64,000 nucleotides of DNA from Allocatelliglobosispora scoriae. GTDB lineage: Bacteria; Actinomycetota; Actinomycetes; Mycobacteriales; Micromonosporaceae. The translations under genes and the position numbers were made by a program. The stretch lies in NCBI RefSeq assembly GCF_014204945.1, contig NZ_JACHMN010000002.1:2813001-2877000 (forward strand). The letters are read 5' to 3'. Each line of letters opens with the position of its first letter. The first letter of the stretch is position 1. Below, in pieces: positions 51,766-60,001 of this stretch. A model generated the notes under the pieces. It made no database searches and was not told the origin of the DNA. It saw only the letters and a list, made by a program, of their open reading frames with translations.

Positions 51766-53133
51766 TCAACGCGGCCAGCCCGGGGCGTGGCGCTGCCAGG
51801 GGGCCTGGAGTTCGAGCTGTCCGGCGATCGACAGGAGCAGGAGTTCGCTGCCGGGCGGGCCGACGAGCTGGACGGCTGACGGGATGCCGTCCGGGCGCAC
51901 CCCGACGGGGACCGTCATCGCGGGCAGGCCGGCGATGTTCCAGGGGGCCGCGAAGGGCGCGTACTGCATGCTGGCACGCATGTTGGCGGTCCAGGAGCGG
52001 CTGTGCCAGTCGAGGGCCGCGGGCGGCGTGGTGGCGAGCGCAGGCGTCATCAGGACGTCGTAGCCGCCGTCGGTGAAGAACGCGATGCTGCGCTCGCGGA
52101 AATCGGTGCGGTCGGTCTCGCGTACATAACCTCTGCGCCAGGACCACTCCCCCAGCGCGATGTGGCGGCGGGTGCGGGCCTGGAGCGTGGCCGGGTCGAT
52201 CCCGGCCGCGGCCGCGTCGCGCCAGGCCGCGGCGAACCACGTGGCCATGCCACGAAGACCGAGACTGCTCGGGTACGCCGGGTCGGCCCCCACGATGGCG
52301 TGGCCCGCGTCGCGCATCATTCCGGCGGCGGTGTCCACGGCTTCCCGGTTGGGTGTGTCGGCGGTGATGCCACGCACGGGTGAGCGCAGCGAGACGGCGA
52401 CCTTGAGCGCGCTCGGCGGCGTGAGCTTCACGGCGTCCCGACCGGCGAGGACGGCGAACCCGACCGCCGCGTCGGCGACCGTGGTGGTGAGCATCCCGTG
52501 CTCCACCAGCCCGAACCAGTCGTCGGCGCCCATCTGCGCGGGCACCACGCCACGGCCGGGCTTGAGCCCGAGCAGCCCGCAGCAGGCGGCGGGGATGCGG
52601 ATCGAACCGAGCCCGTCGTTGCAGTGCGCGATCGGCACCAGCCCCGCCGCGACCGCTGCGGCGGCACCACCCGATGAGCCGCCGGGAGTCCGGTCGAGCT
52701 GCCACGGGTTGCGGGTGACGGCCGTCTCGTCGTCGGTGACCGCCCAGAGCCCGAGCTCCGGCATCCTGGTCAGCCCGACGACGACGGCACCGGCACCGCG
52801 CAGCCGCCGGACCACCTCGTGGTCGGCCTCGGCGATTCCGCTCGACGCGGCGGCCGATCCGTTCCAGGTGGCGGAGCCCGCGACGGCGGTGTTCTCCTTC
52901 ACGGCGATGGGTACGCCGGCGAGCGGCAGGTGGCTCAGCTCCGGCTGGTCGTCGACCTTGGCGGCCTCGGCGGCGGCCTCGGCCGGGCGGAGGACCCGGA
53001 AGGCGTTGAGCTCGGCGTCGTGTGCCCGGATCTGGTCCAGGTGATCGGCGACCACCCTGGTCGCGGAGGTGTCACCTCGGCGGACAGCTCGGGCGATCTG
53101 CTTCGCGGTCGCGCCGACCCAGGTCTCGGCCAT
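51766..53133 (-). CDS. Amidase (amidase-signature family)
   Basis: 455 residues. The Ser-Ser-Lys triad is visible: Lys in GVPIAVKENTAV, the cis-Ser and nucleophile region in TPGGSSGGAAAAVAAGLVPIAHCNDGLGSIRIPAACCGLLGLKP. The usual GSD(G)GGSIR element appears as NDGLGSIRIPA. The C-terminus has AAPWNIAGLPAMTVPVG. Substrates of the family range from short aliphatic amides to aryl amides and Gln-tRNA; this one stands alone, not with gatBC, so it is probably a free-standing amide hydrolase. ATG ending at 53133 with GGGAGGA upstream. Confidence 0.93.
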   Translation of the reverse strand: MAETWVGATAKQIARAVRRGDTSATRVVADHLDQIRAHDAELNAFRVLRPAEAAAEAAKVDDQPELSHLPLAGVPIAVKENTAVAGSATWNGSAAASSGIAEADHEVVRRLRGAGAVVVGLTRMPELGLWAVTDDETAVTRNPWQLDRTPGGSSGGAAAAVAAGLVPIAHCNDGLGSIRIPAACCGLLGLKPGRGVVPAQMGADDWFGLVEHGMLTTTVADAAVGFAVLAGRDAVKLTPPSALKVAVSLRSPVRGITADTPNREAVDTAAGMMRDAGHAIVGADPAYPSSLGLRGMATWFAAAWRDAAAAGIDPATLQARTRRHIALGEWSWRRGYVRETDRTDFRERSIAFFTDGGYDVLMTPALATTPPAALDWHSRSWTANMRASMQYAPFAAPWNIAGLPAMTVPVGVRPDGIPSAVQLVGPPGSELLLLSIAGQLELQAPWQRHAPGWPR

Positions 53134-53156
53134 GCCCTGATCCTCCCGAACGGTAA

Positions 53157-53185
53157 GGGCGCCCATCCATATTGGATGGACGCCC
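53157..53185 (-). terminator. Hairpin between the cystathionine synthase and amidase genes
   Basis: GGGCG and CCATCCA pair with TGGATGG and CGCCC around a 3-nt TAT loop; one mismatched pair separates the two stem blocks. It lies 14 bp beyond the stop of the leftward synthase gene (53199) and 24 bp before the amidase start, separating the two transcripts. Confidence 0.65.
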
Positions 53186-53198
53186 GAAACCGCCAGGA

Positions 53199-54338
53199 TC
53201 AGCCTCGCAGTGCCTGATCCAGATCAGCGAGCAGGTCGTCGGCGGTTTCGATGCCGACTGAGAGTCGCACGAGGTCCCCCGGGACTTCAAGCGCAGAGCC
53301 CGCAACACTCGCGTGGGTCATCTGTCCAGGGTGCTCGATCAGGGATTCGATGCCGCCCAACGACTCGGCGAGGGTGAAGAGCTTCGTGTTGTTGCAGACC
53401 GCGATCGCCCGGTCCGTGTCGCCGAGCCGGAAGCTGATCATGCCGCCGAAGCGGCGCATCTGCTTCACGGCGACCTCGTGCCCGGGGTGGTTCGGCAGCC
53501 CCGGGTAGAGGACCTGCGTCACCTTCGGGTGCCCGACCAGGAATTCCGCGATGCGCTCGGCGTTGTCGCAGTGCCGCTCCATGCGTACGGCCAGGGTTTT
53601 GAGGCCCCGCAGGGTGAGCCACGCGTCGAACGGACCGTTGATCGCGCCCATCGCGTTCTGGTGGAAGGTGAGCCGCGATGCGAGGTCGCTGTCGTTGACG
53701 ACGAGCGCACCACCGACCACATCGGAGTGACCGCCGACGTATTTCGTGGTCGAGTGCACGACCACGTCCGCACCGAGCGCGAGCGGCTGCTGGAGGTAGG
53801 GCGAGGCGAAGGTGTTGTCGACGACGAGCAGCGCACCCGCGTCACGGGCGACCCCGGCGAGCGCCGCGATGTCGGCGATGCCGAGCAGCGGGTTGGTCGG
53901 CGTCTCGACCCAGATCATCTTCGTCTCGGGCGTCACCGCCGCGCGGACCGCCTCGACGTCGGAGAGCTTCGCGGCCGTCCACGAGACCCCCCACACCTGG
54001 GCGACCTTGGCGAAGAGCCGATAGGTGCCGCCGTAGGCGTCGTCGGGGATGACCACATGATCGCCCGGGCGGCAGACCGTCCGGATCAGGGTGTCCTCGG
54101 CCGCGAGACCGCTGGCGAACGTGAGACCCCTCGAACCTCCCTCGAGGGCGGCGAGGCACTCCTGGAGGGAGTCGCGGGTCGGATTGGCACTTCGGGAGTA
54201 CTCATAGCCCAAACGGGGAGAACCGACGGCATCCTGCGCAAACGTGGATGTCTGGAAAATGGGCGGGATCACCGCGCCTGTTCGCTCGTCCGGTTCCTGG
54301 CCGGCATGGATGGCGAGCGTCTCAAAGCCAAACGTCAT
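53199..54338 (-). CDS. metB: Cystathionine gamma-synthase / gamma-lyase family PLP enzyme
   Basis: 379 residues. Cys/Met-metabolism PLP family: FETLAIHAGQEPDERTGAVIPPIFQTSTF, YSRSANPTRDSLQECLAALEGG, VETPTNPLLGIADI and the PLP-binding Lys199 in VVHSTTKYVGGHSDVVGG. The Ser/Arg set and the ESLGGIESLIEHPGQMTH ending are typical of bacterial MetB. It replaces the acyl group of O-acylhomoserine with cysteine to make cystathionine, or can act as a lyase; the two cannot be told apart by sequence alone. Start at the ATG ending 54338; a GTG at 54347 is possible. It is divergent from msrA, starting 23 bp away. Confidence 0.9.
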   Translation of the reverse strand: MTFGFETLAIHAGQEPDERTGAVIPPIFQTSTFAQDAVGSPRLGYEYSRSANPTRDSLQECLAALEGGSRGLTFASGLAAEDTLIRTVCRPGDHVVIPDDAYGGTYRLFAKVAQVWGVSWTAAKLSDVEAVRAAVTPETKMIWVETPTNPLLGIADIAALAGVARDAGALLVVDNTFASPYLQQPLALGADVVVHSTTKYVGGHSDVVGGALVVNDSDLASRLTFHQNAMGAINGPFDAWLTLRGLKTLAVRMERHCDNAERIAEFLVGHPKVTQVLYPGLPNHPGHEVAVKQMRRFGGMISFRLGDTDRAIAVCNNTKLFTLAESLGGIESLIEHPGQMTHASVAGSALEVPGDLVRLSVGIETADDLLADLDQALRG

Positions 54339-54361
54339 GCCCGCCACGCTACCTTTAAGGG

Positions 54362-55021
54362 ATGTTCCTTCGGCGCAAGAAGCTCGACCTGCCCACGTCC
54401 GAAGAGGCGCTTGTCGGCCGGTCCGTTCCGATCACCGTCGCTCCGACCCATACCGTCCTCGGCACACCCATGACCGGACCCTGGCCCGACGGCTTCGAGG
54501 TCGCCGTCGTCGCCATGGGCTGCTTCTGGGGTGCCGAGCGCATCTACTGGAAGCTCAAGGGCGTCCACTCCACCTCCGTCGGGTACGCCGGGGGTATCAC
54601 CCCCAATCCGAGCTATGACGAGGTCTGCAGCGGCTACACGGGGCACACCGAGGTCGTGCAGATCGTCTTCGATCCGGCGGTCATCTCGTACGAGCAGATT
54701 CTCAAGGTCTTCTGGGAGAACCACGACCCGACGCAGGGGATGCGCCAGGGGAATGACGTGGGGACCCAGTACCGGTCGGGGATCTATACGACCACCGACG
54801 AGCAGCTGCGGGTCGCCCTGGCGAGCCGGGACGCGTTCGCGCCGGTGGTGGCCCGGGCCGGCCTCGGCGAGATCACCACGGAGATCGCGCCGCTGGGGAC
54901 CTACTACTACGCCGAGGACTACCACCAGCAGTACCTCTCGGACAGCAAGAACCCGGACGGCTACTGCAACATCGGGCCCAACGGCATGAGCTGCCCGGTC
55001 GGCGTAGCGAAGACGCCCTAA
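54362..55021 (+). CDS. msrA: Peptide-methionine (S)-S-oxide reductase
   Basis: 219 residues. It reduces methionine-S-sulfoxide in proteins. The catalytic Cys54 is in [62 protein letters not shown] and the [23 protein letters not shown]-terminal segment with a resolving Cys are intact. An N-terminal extension of about 45 residues ([19 protein letters not shown]) matches the longer E. coli-type MsrA. Divergent from the metB-like gene with a 23-bp gap, so both promoters must overlap coding or lie very close. Confidence 0.96.
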   Translation: MFLRRKKLDLPTSEEALVGRSVPITVAPTHTVLGTPMTGPWPDGFEVAVVAMGCFWGAERIYWKLKGVHSTSVGYAGGITPNPSYDEVCSGYTGHTEVVQIVFDPAVISYEQILKVFWENHDPTQGMRQGNDVGTQYRSGIYTTTDEQLRVALASRDAFAPVVARAGLGEITTEIAPLGTYYYAEDYHQQYLSDSKNPDGYCNIGPNGMSCPVGVAKTP

Positions 55022-55026
55022 CCACC

Positions 55027-55076
55027 AGATCTTGAGTAGTTTCCGCCGTTATGGCAGCGGAAACTACTCAAGATCT
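55027..55076. repeat. Long perfect inverted repeat (20-bp arms) after msrA
   Basis: Arms 55027-55046 and 55057-55076 (AGATCTTGAGTAGTTTCCGC and its complement) pair perfectly with a 10-nt loop. It begins 6 bp after the msrA stop. It belongs in form with the stems at 17201 and 38373. Confidence 0.85.
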
Positions 55077-55120
55077 CGACGGCGTGGGGTTCCAGCGCGC
55101 CTGCGGTAGCGTGCCGGAGC

Positions 55121-56059
55121 ATGACCGGCCACGTCTTCATCAGCTACAGCCACGGCGGTGACAGCGCCTACGTGAAGCGGCTGGCCGATCATCTGACCAG
55201 CGCCGGCATCCCGGTCTGGTTCGACCGCGACATCATCACCGGCACCCGCTGGGAGCGGGTCATCCGCGACCAGATCGACACCTGCGCAGCGCTGATCGTC
55301 GTGATGACGCCGCAGGCCGAGGAGTCCGAGTGGATCAGCCTGGAGATCAACCGGGCAGTGCTCAAGCAGCGCCCGATCCTGCCCCTCCTCCTCGCCGGTG
55401 ACGGCTTCTTCCGCCTCAGCACCGTCCAGCACGAGAACGTCACCGGCGGCCGGATGCCCTCAGCCGCATTCATCAGCCGTTTGCGCGCCCACCAGGGCAG
55501 CCACGAGCCGACGGCGTCCGCATCACGGCCGCAATCCCGGCGGCCGAGCCCATTGATCCTGCGGCCCACGCTGCCAAGCCCGCTGGTCCTGCGGCCCGCA
55601 CAGGGGCACACGAACATGGACTTCTGGAGCACCCTCATCCCGACCCACACCTTCGCGCGCGCCGCAGCGCTGGACGGCGATCATTCCGCAGCGGTCAGGC
55701 TCTACCGCATGATCGTCGACCGCTCCGCCGAGCAGGGACAGCAGGATGATCCGCGCCACCTGGACGCGCGCACCCATCTCGCCTATCACCTCGGCGAGAG
55801 CGGTGATCGCACCGGAGCGGTCAGGCTCTTCGGCGAACTCATCGCCGATCGCACCCGCCTGCAAGGCGCCGATCGCGCCGACACCCTCTGGGCGCGTCAC
55901 CACCACGCCCGCAACGTGGGCGAGAGCGGTGATCGCGCAGAAGCGGTCCGGCTGCTCCAGGCGCTCATCGCCGACCGCACCCGACTCGCAGGCTTCCCCG
56001 GCCTGCTCGACGCGGCAAAGGAGCTGGACAAGAAGTGGCTGGCCTACTTCTCCGCCTGA
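55121..56059 (+). CDS. TIR-domain protein with C-terminal TPR-like repeats
   Basis: 312 residues. The N-terminal TIR domain (1-130) starts HVFISYSHGGDSAYVKRLADHL and continues WFDRDIITGTRWERVI, ALIVVMTP and SEWISLEINRAV. Glu75 in SLEINRA sits where catalytic bacterial TIR NADases have their glutamate. A Pro/Ser/Arg-rich linker (about 130-170) contains a short duplication (SPLILRPTLPSPLVLRPAQ). Residues 180-305 hold three TPR-like helical units, each with the phrase GESGDRxxAVRLxxxLIADRTRL or a variant. Such proteins may act in NAD-depleting anti-phage defence or in signalling. No effector or sensor partner gene is adjacent. Confidence 0.85.
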   Translation: MTGHVFISYSHGGDSAYVKRLADHLTSAGIPVWFDRDIITGTRWERVIRDQIDTCAALIVVMTPQAEESEWISLEINRAVLKQRPILPLLLAGDGFFRLSTVQHENVTGGRMPSAAFISRLRAHQGSHEPTASASRPQSRRPSPLILRPTLPSPLVLRPAQGHTNMDFWSTLIPTHTFARAAALDGDHSAAVRLYRMIVDRSAEQGQQDDPRHLDARTHLAYHLGESGDRTGAVRLFGELIADRTRLQGADRADTLWARHHHARNVGESGDRAEAVRLLQALIADRTRLAGFPGLLDAAKELDKKWLAYFSA

Positions 56060-56113
56060 ACCAGCCAGAACCACCGAACGCGGGAGCAGTCGCACGACCG
56101 CTCCCGCGCCGGG

Positions 56114-57115
56114 TCACACCGTGATGACGACCTTGCCGCGAGCGTGCCCCTCGCCCAGATAGGCCAGAGCAGCAGCGGTCTCCGCCAGCGGATAGACCCG
56201 ATCCACCACCGGCACCACCTGCCCGGACGAGATCAGCTCCCGCAGCACCACCAGATCGGCCTGCCGGCACGACGACATGAACACCCGGATCCGCTGCCGG
56301 GTGAAGCGCGCCAGCACCACCGCCTTCAGCAGCCGGCCCACGCTCCCGATCCAGCGCCCGCCGTGCCCGCTGTTGGGGATGAACGTCCCCGTCGGTGCCA
56401 GCACCCGGCGGCACGCGGCCAGCGGATGGTTCTCCACATTGTCGAGGATGACGTCATAGACCCGGCCACCCGCGGTGAAGTCCGCCTGCGTGTAGTCGAT
56501 GACGTGATCGGCGCCGAGCGACCGCACCAGCTCCACGTTGGGCGTGCTGCAGACCCCGGTCACCTCCGCGCCGAACGCCTTGGCGATCTGCACCGCGAAG
56601 GTCCCGATCCCACCGGCCGCACCGTTGATCAGCACGCGCTGGCCGGCCATTACACCGGCCTGGTCGCGCAGCGCCTGCAGCGCGGTGAGGCCCGCCATCG
56701 CGACCCCCGCCGCCTGCGGGAAGCCGAGGTCGGCCGGCTTCACGACGAGATCGGCCGGAGCAGCGATCACATACTCCGCGAACGAGCCGTCGCACCGGCC
56801 GAAGACCTCGTCGCCCACGCGCAGGGCCGTCACGTTCCTGCCGACCGCTTCGACGAGGCCGGCCACGTCCGTACCCAGGATCTGGTTCTTGGGTTTGCCC
56901 AGACCGGCGCCGGCGAGCCGCAGGATGCGCGGCTCACCGCGCAGGAAGCACAGGTCGGCGAAGTTGGCCGCGGCCGCGCGCACGCGCAGCAGCACCTCGT
57001 CGTCACCGGGCACCGGCCGGGGAAGCTCCACCAGGTCGAGAACGGCAGGTGGGCCATAGGCTTCGTGGGCCACCGCCCGCATCCGGGCGGTCGCGGTCAC
57101 ATCGTCGACGATCAT
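56114..57115 (-). CDS. Zinc-independent MDR-family NAD(P)H oxidoreductase (quinone reductase-like)
   Basis: 333 residues, medium-chain dehydrogenase/reductase superfamily. The N-terminal GroES-like domain has GDDEVLLRVRAAAANFADL and GTDVAGLVEAVGRNVTALRVGDEVFG. The Rossmann part has GQRVLINGAAGGIGTFAVQIAKAFGAEVTGVCST and SLGADHVIDYT. Catalytic zinc ligands are not evident, so a quinone oxidoreductase or enoyl reductase is more likely than an alcohol dehydrogenase. It overlaps the membrane coiled-coil gene by ATGA and is the last gene of an operon led by an ArsR-type regulator. Confidence 0.9.
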   Translation of the reverse strand: MIVDDVTATARMRAVAHEAYGPPAVLDLVELPRPVPGDDEVLLRVRAAAANFADLCFLRGEPRILRLAGAGLGKPKNQILGTDVAGLVEAVGRNVTALRVGDEVFGRCDGSFAEYVIAAPADLVVKPADLGFPQAAGVAMAGLTALQALRDQAGVMAGQRVLINGAAGGIGTFAVQIAKAFGAEVTGVCSTPNVELVRSLGADHVIDYTQADFTAGGRVYDVILDNVENHPLAACRRVLAPTGTFIPNSGHGGRWIGSVGRLLKAVVLARFTRQRIRVFMSSCRQADLVVLRELISSGQVVPVVDRVYPLAETAAALAYLGEGHARGKVVITV

Positions 57116-57408
57116 TCGACGGTACGCAGGATCTGCTCGATCGCCGTCGTCTGCGACCTCAGCTCGGAGACACCGGCCGCGACCCGCTGCTGCGCGTCGA
57201 GGGTGTTCTCGGCGAGCTGCTCATACCGGCTGACGAGCTGTCGCAGCCCGTCCGCCTGCGCCGCCGCGAGCTTCGCCTTGCGGAAGTCCATGAATCCGGC
57301 GAAGACGAAGAGCACGAGGACCAGGCCGAGGAAGGTGATGCCGAGCAGGAAGATCGTGTTTGGCCACTCCGAGGTGGTGGCGGACTCGGCGGCGATGAGG
57401 TCGATCAT
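57112..57408 (-). CDS. Small membrane protein with coiled-coil tail
   Basis: 98 residues. A membrane helix (about 15-41, PNTIFLLGITFLGLVLVLFVFAGF) is followed by a predicted cytoplasmic coiled coil of about 50 residues (DFRKAKLAAAQADGLRQLVSRYEQLAENTLDAQQRVAAGVSELRSQTTAIEQIL). The gene overlaps the ArsR-type regulator upstream and the oxidoreductase downstream, each by ATGA, so all three are coupled. I know of no named family; the regular heptads suggest self-association or docking of a partner at the membrane. Confidence 0.85.
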   Translation of the reverse strand: MIDLIAAESATTSEWPNTIFLLGITFLGLVLVLFVFAGFMDFRKAKLAAAQADGLRQLVSRYEQLAENTLDAQQRVAAGVSELRSQTTAIEQILRTVE

Positions 57409-57728
57409 GACGGCTCCTTACGGGTGAGTGTTGTGACGGCCTCGGCGAGCACCGACGCGGTCAGATGCAGGTCGAACTCCGCGACCTCGAAATACTTCAT
57501 GGCTTTGCCGTCCTCGGAGAGCTCAAGGCTGCCGACGATCAGGCCGACGGCTTCGAGTCGCTGCAGGTGCATGTGCAGCAGGGGACGGCTCACACCGATC
57601 TCGCGGGCGAGATGGCTGACGTAATCGCGGCCCTCCGAGAGCTTCGCCACGATGCGCAGCCGGATCGGATTGGCCAGGGCGGCCAGCATCTCGACCAGTT
57701 CGTCACCTGTCGGCTGGGCCATAGTCAT
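57405..57728 (-). CDS. ArsR-family winged-helix regulator
   Basis: 107 residues. The ArsR-type fold is clear: LVEMLAALANPIRLRIVAKLSEGRDYVSHLAREIGVSRPLLHMHLQRLEAVGLIVG. The first helix ends with the NPIRLRIV signature. No cysteine metal site is visible (the protein has no CVC motif), so it probably senses a small molecule or redox state indirectly rather than metal thiolates. ATG ending at 57728 with AAGGA upstream. A 9-bp-arm inverted repeat (57737-57766) 8 bp upstream is the likely autoregulatory operator. Confidence 0.93.
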   Translation of the reverse strand: MTMAQPTGDELVEMLAALANPIRLRIVAKLSEGRDYVSHLAREIGVSRPLLHMHLQRLEAVGLIVGSLELSEDGKAMKYFEVAEFDLHLTASVLAEAVTTLTRKEPS

Positions 57729-57736
57729 CTAGTTCC

Positions 57737-57766
57737 TTCATGTGTCAGAACTTTCTTACACATGAA
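57737..57766. promoter_or_regulatory. Operator of the ArsR-type operon
   Basis: TTCATGTGT (57737-57745) and ACACATGAA (57758-57766) are perfect inverted arms separated by 12 bp, just upstream of the regulator start and overlapping its leader. The dimensions match the two-half-site operators of ArsR-family dimers. Confidence 0.8.
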
Positions 57767-57851
57767 AGCGTAGCACAGCATTACAGCCCAGGTAGGGTGA
57801 GTGGGTAGCGCACCGTGCCCTGCACCATCAGCCGGAAGGCGGACCATCGGC

Positions 57852-58361
57852 ATGGAGTTCGACGTCACGATCGAGATCCCCAAAGGCAAGCGCAACAAAT
57901 ACAAGATGGACCGGGCCACCGGCCGGATCCGCCTGGACCGCACGCTCTTCACCGCCACGCAGTACCCGGCCGATTACGGCTTCATCGACGACACCCTGGG
58001 CGAGGACACCGACCCGCTCGACGCGTTGGTGCTGGTCCAGGAGCCGACCTTCCCCGGTTGCGTGATCCGGTGCCGGACGATCGGCATGTTCCGGATGACC
58101 GACGAGAAGGGTCCGGACCCCAAGGTGATCTGCGTGCCGACCTCGGACCTGCGGCTCGCCTACCTGACCGACATCGCCGACATGGAGCACTTCCACCGGC
58201 TGGAGATCGAGCACTTCTTCCAGGTCTACAAGGCGCTGGAGCCGAGCAAGAGCATCGACTTCGAGCGGGGCGGCTGGGCCGGGCGGCTGGAGGCCGAGGC
58301 CGAGATCAGGAGCTCTCAGCAGCGCGGTCGGGCGATGCCGGTCGATTCAGCCCCGGAGTAG
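57852..58361 (+). CDS. ppa: Inorganic pyrophosphatase
   Basis: 169 residues, class I soluble pyrophosphatase. The start EFDVTIEIPKGKRNKYKMD is typical of actinobacterial enzymes. Metal-binding Asp residues lie in YGFIDDTLGEDTDPLDALVL, and DLRLAYLTDIADMEHFHRLEIEHFFQVYKALEP completes the fold. It hydrolyses PPi and drives biosynthetic reactions. ATG at 57852 is preferred over an earlier in-frame start because similarity begins there. Confidence 0.96.
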   Translation: MEFDVTIEIPKGKRNKYKMDRATGRIRLDRTLFTATQYPADYGFIDDTLGEDTDPLDALVLVQEPTFPGCVIRCRTIGMFRMTDEKGPDPKVICVPTSDLRLAYLTDIADMEHFHRLEIEHFFQVYKALEPSKSIDFERGGWAGRLEAEAEIRSSQQRGRAMPVDSAPE

Positions 58362-58429
58362 CCTGGAGGCAACGGTTGCCCCGGACCCCGGCGACGCGCC
58401 CTTTTCCGCGTCGAACGCCCGGAGGACTC

Positions 58430-59491
58430 GTGAGCACCATCGACTCGACCATCACGCCTCTGCGCCCGGTGGCGCCCCCTCGCCGAGGCAGCGACTACTC
58501 CCTCCTGCTGACGCAGGTGAAACAAGCCGGGCTGCTGGACCGGCGCAGGTCCTACTACGCGGTGCGGATGGCGATCAACGCCGTGCTGCTGATCGGCGGC
58601 TGGACCGCTTTCGTGCTGCTCGGCACGTCCTGGTGGCAGGTCGCCACGGCGGCCTTCCTCGCGGTGGTCTTCACCCAGATCGGGTTCGTCGGCCACGACG
58701 CCGGCCACCGGCAGATCTTCCGCTCCCGGCGGGCCAACGACCTGGTCGGGATGCTCCACGCCAACCTCGCGATCGGGTTGAGCTACGGCTGGTGGGTGGA
58801 GTCGCACAGCCGGCACCACGCCCACCCCAACCAGGAGGGCAAGGATCCCGACATCGCGATCCGGGCGTTGGCGTTCAGCTCCGACCAGGCCGGCGCTCGC
58901 GGCCGGATCGCCGGTGCCATCTATCGGTACCAGGCGTTTCTCTTCTTCCCGCTGCTCCTCGGGGAGGGCTTCAGCCTGCACGTCGACAGCGCGCGTGCGG
59001 TCGTCCGGGACCGGCTGCCGCACCGGGGCTGGGAGCGGCTCCTGCTCGGCTCCCACCTGGTGGGGTATGCGGGTTTGATCTTCTTCGTGCTGCCGCCGCT
59101 GCCCGCGATCGGCTTCATCCTGCTCCAGCAGGGGCTCTTCGGGCTCTACCTGGGCTGCTCGTTCGCGCCCAACCACAAGGGCATGCCGATCCTCGACCGC
59201 GCCGACGCGACGGACTTCCTGCGGCGTCAGGTGCTGACGGCTCGCAACGTACGCGGTGGGCCGCTCACCGATCTGCTGCTCGGCGGTCTGAACTACCAGA
59301 TCGAGCACCACCTCTTCCCGAGCATGCCCCGGCCGACGCTGCGCCGGGCACAGCCGATGATCCGGGCGTACTGCCTGGAGCACGGACTGCCCTATCTGGA
59401 GACAGGTCTGGTGGAGTCCTATCGACAGGCCCTCGTCCACCTGCACACGGTGGGGCGCAACCCGACCAGCGGCATCGCGGACAGCCGATGA
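58430..59491 (+). CDS. Front-end-type fatty acid desaturase
   Basis: 353 residues. Three histidine boxes of the membrane desaturase family are present: HDAGH at 89-93, HSRHH at 126-130 and QIEHH at 290-294. The QxxHH third box is characteristic of delta-6/delta-5-type (front-end) acyl-lipid or acyl-CoA desaturases; no cytochrome b5 domain is fused. Four membrane helices flank the boxes. Such enzymes occur in actinobacteria and act in membrane lipid modification. GTG at 58430 with GGAGG at the ideal distance. It follows ppa by 68 bp. Confidence 0.92.
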   Translation: MSTIDSTITPLRPVAPPRRGSDYSLLLTQVKQAGLLDRRRSYYAVRMAINAVLLIGGWTAFVLLGTSWWQVATAAFLAVVFTQIGFVGHDAGHRQIFRSRRANDLVGMLHANLAIGLSYGWWVESHSRHHAHPNQEGKDPDIAIRALAFSSDQAGARGRIAGAIYRYQAFLFFPLLLGEGFSLHVDSARAVVRDRLPHRGWERLLLGSHLVGYAGLIFFVLPPLPAIGFILLQQGLFGLYLGCSFAPNHKGMPILDRADATDFLRRQVLTARNVRGGPLTDLLLGGLNYQIEHHLFPSMPRPTLRRAQPMIRAYCLEHGLPYLETGLVESYRQALVHLHTVGRNPTSGIADSR

Positions 59492-59501
59492 CGGGCGTGT
59501 A

Positions 59502-59543
59502 GCCGGTCGTTCCTGGCCGGAATTCCGGCCGGTCACGACCGGC
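59502..59543 (+). terminator. Nested hairpin after the desaturase gene
   Basis: GCCGGTCGT (59502-59510) pairs with ACGACCGGC (59535-59543), enclosing the perfect 16-bp palindrome GGCCGGAATTCCGGCC (59515-59530). It lies 10 bp beyond the desaturase stop. Confidence 0.65.
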
Positions 59544-59574
59544 GGGCACAGCCCGGTCGGCGACCGGGCTCCGC

Positions 59575-59745
59575 TCAGCTGGACTGGCCGACCAGCTCGG
59601 CGACGTCGATGCCGAGCGTCTTGAGCAGGCCGGAGTTGGTCTCGAGATCAACGACATCGGGCAACTGCCGGTCGACGAAGGTCGCCCGGTCATCGAGACC
59701 CTTGCGACGCAGCTGCTCGAGGATCTTCGCTTTGTCGACCTTCAT
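59575..59745 (-). CDS. Short actinobacterial protein (56 aa), second gene of a two-gene unit
   Basis: 56 residues, too small for many gene finders. It begins MKVDKAKILEQLRRKGLDDRA and continues TFVDRQLPDVVDLETNSGLL with an acidic, Val/Leu-rich end. Similar short proteins with a KxxILexLRsRGLxdrA...VDrqLP pattern are common hypothetical genes in Streptomyces and relatives, so conservation supports it. The ATG at 59745 overlaps the stop of the upstream 34-residue gene (ATGA). The function is unknown. Confidence 0.75.
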   Translation of the reverse strand: MKVDKAKILEQLRRKGLDDRATFVDRQLPDVVDLETNSGLLKTLGIDVAELVGQSS

Positions 59746-59846
59746 GAGTCATCTCGCTTGGTCTTGGCCTTTTTGGCGGCGCGCTTCTCCTTGAGGGTCT
59801 TGCCGGGCTTCTTGGTGGTGGATTTCTGGGGAGATTTGTCCGACAT
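59742..59846 (-). CDS. Very short Lys-rich protein (34 aa), first gene of a two-gene unit
   Basis: 34 residues: SDKSPQKSTTKKPGKTLKEK followed by an AAKKAK-type basic tail. Nearly half the residues are basic, as in short nucleic-acid-binding or ribosome-associated peptides. AAGGAG lies 6 nt before the ATG ending at 59846, a strong start. Similar basic micro-proteins adjacent to the 56-residue protein are seen in actinobacterial genomes. It overlaps the next gene by ATGA, so both are probably translated in sequence. The function is unknown. Confidence 0.7.
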   Translation of the reverse strand: MSDKSPQKSTTKKPGKTLKEKRAAKKAKTKRDDS

Positions 59847-60001
59847 GAGTGGCTCCTTCACCGGCGACGGGTCGAGCGGGTGCAACCAGCACGGTCTGCA
59901 AGCGAATGCCAGAAACGCCATGGGCGTATGAGAGTGATCGCAACGATCACCCACCACTCTACGCTGCTCGCGCCCTCATCGATGTCGGCCGCTGCGAGCG
60001 G

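Noticed and set aside
56144-57427. 427-residue frame antisense to the MDR oxidoreductase
   Set aside because: Arg/His-rich shadow without conserved motifs.
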